From Sporosarcina koreensis (GTDB lineage Bacteria > Bacillota > Bacilli > Bacillales_A > Planococcaceae), in contig NZ_LN651337.1 in NCBI RefSeq assembly GCF_000826145.2, positions 1,727,714-1,791,713 of the forward strand: a stretch of DNA of 64,000 nucleotides, in the 5' to 3' direction. Both the position numbers and the translations under genes were made by a program. The notes beneath the pieces are model-generated. The model had not been told where the DNA came from. It did no database searches and was given only the letters and a program-made list of their open reading frames with translations. Positions 61,629 to 64,000 of the stretch are shown here, one piece after another (within the stretch, counting starts at the first letter, position 1; each line of letters opens with the position of its first letter).

Positions 61629-61666
61629 CGTGGTTCGAAATCCTCCCACGCAAAAAAACTAAGGAG
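61629..61666 (+). promoter_or_regulatory. preQ1-I riboswitch
   Basis: Class I preQ1 aptamer: P1 stem CGTGG / CCACG (61629-61633, 61646-61650) with loop TTCGAAATCCTC, then the A-rich tail CAAAAAAACTAAGGAG. The CTCC of the loop can pair with GGAG of the tail, which is also the queT Shine-Dalgarno. Ligand binding would therefore hide the RBS and block translation. Fits the known consensus in all key positions. Confidence 0.9.
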
Positions 61667-61678
61667 CCCAGTCATCAT

Positions 61679-62164
61679 ATGAAAACAAAAACTCTGGCAG
61701 TCAGCGGTATTGTAGGAGCATTGTACGTAGCAGTCATGATCGTCATCGCTCCGTTCGGATTTACCAACATCCAGTTCCGCCTGGCTGAAATCTTCAACCA
61801 TCTGGTGGTCTTCAATAAGAAGTACTTTGCTGGCATCGTCATCGGCGTATTCGTGTCGAATCTGCTGTTGTCGGAAGTCGGGCCACTCGATCTGATCTTC
61901 GGCGTCGGCCATACGGCCCTTTCACTTGGTATCACCATCCTGCTCGTGAAAAAGGTTTCCGCTCCGGTGACGCGCATGTTCATCAGCACGGCCGTCTTCA
62001 CCTGCACAATGGGCATCATCGCCTGGCAGCTGCAGCTTGTACTCGGTTTCCCGTTCTGGATCACGTGGGGCTACTTATCGATCAGTGAATTCATCGTCAT
62101 GGCAATCGGCATCCCGCTGATGGCAGCACTGAACAAACGGGTGCCGCTCGGAAAACTGATCTGA
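61679..62164 (+). CDS. queT: QueT-family queuosine precursor transporter
   Basis: A 161-residue membrane protein with five to six helices; QueT signature NIQFRLAEIFNHLVVFN followed by GPLDLIFGVGHT. S-component of an ECF transporter for preQ1, or a stand-alone importer. Directly under the preQ1-I riboswitch, whose RBS AAGGAG is 12 bases from the ATG, which confirms the substrate class. Confidence 0.93.
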   Translation: MKTKTLAVSGIVGALYVAVMIVIAPFGFTNIQFRLAEIFNHLVVFNKKYFAGIVIGVFVSNLLLSEVGPLDLIFGVGHTALSLGITILLVKKVSAPVTRMFISTAVFTCTMGIIAWQLQLVLGFPFWITWGYLSISEFIVMAIGIPLMAALNKRVPLGKLI

Positions 62165-62177
62165 GAGAGGCGATTGT

Positions 62178-62408
62178 ATGTATCTCACTATGGAAGAAAC
62201 TGCGGATCAGCTCGGCATGCCGCTGGAACAGGTCCGTCGATATGTATTGAACGGAAAAATCCGGGCAGTGCACGATGGAAACGACTGGCTCATCAATGAA
62301 GATCAGTTCAGTCTGTATTTCGAACAGCTCAAGCTGCTGAAGCAGCAGATCGATGACTGGCGGAACGAACCGATCCCGCCTGACCGTGATATAAAAGACG
62401 AAGATTGA
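62178..62408 (+). CDS. excisionase-type helix-turn-helix protein
   Basis: A 76-residue DNA-binding protein of the MerR/HTH_17 excisionase fold (MEETADQLGMPLEQVRRYVLNGKIRAV, then a short wing), with a helical tail. It begins 13 bp after queT, so it may be co-transcribed. No integrase or phage gene is near, so an excision role is unlikely; target unknown. Confidence 0.75.
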   Translation: MYLTMEETADQLGMPLEQVRRYVLNGKIRAVHDGNDWLINEDQFSLYFEQLKLLKQQIDDWRNEPIPPDRDIKDED

Positions 62409-62412
62409 TTTG

Positions 62413-62457
62413 AAAAGCCGTCCGATGGCAGCTGTGTGCTGACGCTGGACGGCTTTT
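62413..62457 (+). terminator. terminator after the HTH gene
   Basis: Stem AAAAGCCGTCC / GGACGGCTTTT with a long inner loop that can fold further; T-run at the end. Confidence 0.75.
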
Positions 62458-62577
62458 CGTCTGTTTCCGAACTTATTTTTCTGACGGCTTGCTAACGCGT
62501 TTGATGGCTCAATGTTTTGTGAATACTGTAAAGAATAAGTGAGTGAATGAAGCTTTTCCAGCGGTGTATCAAACCGG

Positions 62578-62606
62578 TTGCACTTCTGTAGAATCAATAG
62601 TATAGT
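62578..62606 (+). promoter_or_regulatory. sigma-A promoter of the BCCT gene
   Basis: TTGCAC - 17 bp - TATAGT, strong match with ideal spacing, 41 bp upstream of the start codon. Confidence 0.7.
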
Positions 62607-62646
62607 GGTAAACTGTTTGTTACAACTACATCGTTAAGGGGGAACC

Positions 62647-64000
62647 ATGAAAAAAATATCAAACGTCTTCTATATAACCATCGGGCTCATCGTACTGGCC
62701 GTCGGATATGGTGCCATCGATCCGGATCGTTTCGAAGCGGGGACCAATATCGTGAAATCCTTCGTCTCGACGTCGTTCGGCTGGTATTATATGCTGCTGA
62801 TGACCCTGCTGGTCGCAGTCAGTGTGTACTTCATCTTCAGTCCGTATGGAAAAATACGTCTCGGCAAAGATTCCGACCGCCCGCAGTTTTCAACGGTCAC
62901 CTGGATTGCCATGCTGTTCTCCGCCGGAATGGGGATCGGGCTCGTCTTCTACGGGGCAGCTGAACCGCTCTCCCATTTTGCCGTCAATCCGGCAACCGCT
63001 GAACCTGGGACGAATGCAGCTTTCCGTGAATCGATGCGGCAGACTTTCTTCCACTATGGTATCCATGTCTGGGCTTTGTATGGAATTGTTGCACTGGCAC
63101 TTGCCTACTTCCAATTCCGCAAAGAGGAGCCGGGGTTAATTTCTTCAACACTGAAGCCGATTTTTGGCGATAAAATGAAAGGCCCCTGGGGTACGGTCAT
63201 CGACGTCCTCGCTGTCTTTGCAACGTCTTTCGGCGTAGCCACTTCTCTCGGCTTCGGCGCTGTCCAAATTAACGCCGGACTGCATTACCTGTTCGGCTTC
63301 GAGATCGGCATCCGGTCCCAGTTCATCATCATTTCGGTCGTCACCGTGCTGTTCATCTTTTCCGCCTGGTCCGGTCTCAGCAAGGGGATCCGGTATCTGT
63401 CCAATACGAATCTTGTTCTCGCACTGGCGCTTCTCGGCTTCATCCTGATTCTCGGGCCGACGCTGCTGATCATGAACATTTTCACGGACTCGATCGGCGG
63501 TTATTTCTCGAACTTCATAGACCTAAGCCTGAGTACATCACCGCTCAATGCAGGCAACCGCGAGTGGCTTGATGTATGGACGATCTTCTACTGGGCATGG
63601 TGGATCTCCTGGGCGCCGTTCGTCAGTATGTTCATCGCCCGTGTTTCGAAAGGCCGTACAATCCGTGAGTTCATGGTGGGAGTGCTGCTTGCACCGAGCC
63701 TCCTCAGCTTCATCTGGTTTGCGGCGTTCGGGACGACTGCAATCGAAATCCAAAAGTCAGGCTCTTTCGACCTGGCTTCCGTGGATACGGAGATCGTCAT
63801 CTTCCAGATGTTCAGCCAGCTTCCCTGGGCTGCTATCACTTCAGGATTTGCGATACTGCTGATTGCCTCGTTCTTCATCACCTCGGCGGACTCGGCGACA
63901 TTCGTCCTCGGCATGCAGTCGACATACGGTTCGCTGACGCCGCCGAACAGCGTCAAGATCATCTGGGGGCTGCTGCAGTCCTCTATCGCGCTCGTACTGC
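62647..64000 (+). CDS. opuD: BCCT-family glycine betaine/choline transporter, C-terminus outside window
   Basis: 451 residues of an incomplete protein, open to the right edge. BCCT features: AMLFSAGMGIGLVFYGAAEP (the sodium and betaine site region with Gly-rich MGIGLVF), and the signature WTIFYWAWWISWAPFVSMF with the tryptophan box that binds the trimethylammonium group. Sodium-coupled uptake of glycine betaine for osmoprotection, most like OpuD/BetL. RBS AAGGGGG precedes ATG 62647. Confidence 0.92.
   Translation, partial: MKKISNVFYITIGLIVLAVGYGAIDPDRFEAGTNIVKSFVSTSFGWYYMLLMTLLVAVSVYFIFSPYGKIRLGKDSDRPQFSTVTWIAMLFSAGMGIGLVFYGAAEPLSHFAVNPATAEPGTNAAFRESMRQTFFHYGIHVWALYGIVALALAYFQFRKEEPGLISSTLKPIFGDKMKGPWGTVIDVLAVFATSFGVATSLGFGAVQINAGLHYLFGFEIGIRSQFIIISVVTVLFIFSAWSGLSKGIRYLSNTNLVLALALLGFILILGPTLLIMNIFTDSIGGYFSNFIDLSLSTSPLNAGNREWLDVWTIFYWAWWISWAPFVSMFIARVSKGRTIREFMVGVLLAPSLLSFIWFAAFGTTAIEIQKSGSFDLASVDTEIVIFQMFSQLPWAAITSGFAILLIASFFITSADSATFVLGMQSTYGSLTPPNSVKIIWGLLQSSIALVL

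Noticed and set aside
62178..62408. Excisionase marking an integrated element at the right end
   Set aside because: The HTH fold matches, but no integrase, phage genes or attachment repeats are nearby; it follows queT closely and is more likely a small regulator.

Overview
The window looks like a chromosomal segment of a GC-rich Gram-positive member of the Bacillales, most likely Planococcaceae (Bhargavaea- or Sporosarcina-like). This is inferred from the firmicute gene families (LiaFSR, NreABC, CheV, KGG stress proteins, preQ1 riboswitch with QueT), sigma-B type promoters (GTTTAA-N13/14-GGGAAT), AGGAGG ribosome binding sites and rho-independent terminators. I see no rRNA, tRNA, CRISPR array, prophage or insertion sequence. 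Both window edges cut genes: yhgE on the left and a BCCT transporter on the right.

Layout. 0-2 kb: tetR and yhgE, each preceded by the same candidate operator. 2-5 kb: an octopine/nopaline-dehydrogenase-like protein with a sigma-B promoter and a near-perfect cre site, then a serpin lipoprotein. 4.7-7.2 kb: a DarT/DarG toxin-antitoxin module of lower GC, flanked by a 239-bp direct duplication of the 3' end of the neighbouring acyl-CoA dehydrogenase gene. 7-10.9 kb: a lysine catabolism operon (aldehyde dehydrogenase, lysine 6-dehydrogenase, glutaryl-CoA-dehydrogenase-like). 10.9-11.7 kb: a duplicated composite repeat. 11.7-14.3 kb: an MFS efflux pump with a divergent TetR regulator. 14.4-33.3 kb: a SEC-C protein, then a nitrate respiration island: molybdenum cofactor genes (moaA, mobA, moaD, moaE, mobB, moeA; divergent moaC; moaB, moeB), a NarK-type transporter fused to a PAS domain, a hemerythrin protein, nreABC and narGHJI.

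33.8-37.5 kb: a class Ib ribonucleotide reductase operon with NrdR boxes and a flavodoxin in the usual NrdI position. 37.8-43.6 kb: chemoreceptor, AGCS symporter, cheV, and a PepSY protein interrupted by an amber codon. 43.7-45.7 kb: a two-component system whose regulator carries an apparent frameshift. 45.8-49 kb: uppP, dedA, a repeat array and a thiolase. 49.2-52.9 kb: a liaIHFSR-like envelope stress operon with a 21-bp tandem array between liaH and liaF. 52.9-55.7 kb: a multi-helix mechanosensitive channel protein, another repeat element and a small sigma-B gene. 55.7-58.9 kb: response regulator, 60-residue membrane protein and histidine kinase, translationally coupled. 59-64 kb: cation efflux protein, three KGG stress proteins, a preQ1-I riboswitch with queT, an excisionase-like HTH protein and a BCCT transporter.

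The least explained signal is the family of intergenic tandem arrays (core TTTATGAKC, 20-bp step). Four arrays at three loci share the same first-unit sequence, and at least two loci share the exact spacing series 21-20-20-20-20-21. A sister array with a 21-bp step (core AATSGAKC) lies inside the lia operon. The DarTG insertion scar and the NarK-PAS fusion are the next most interesting.
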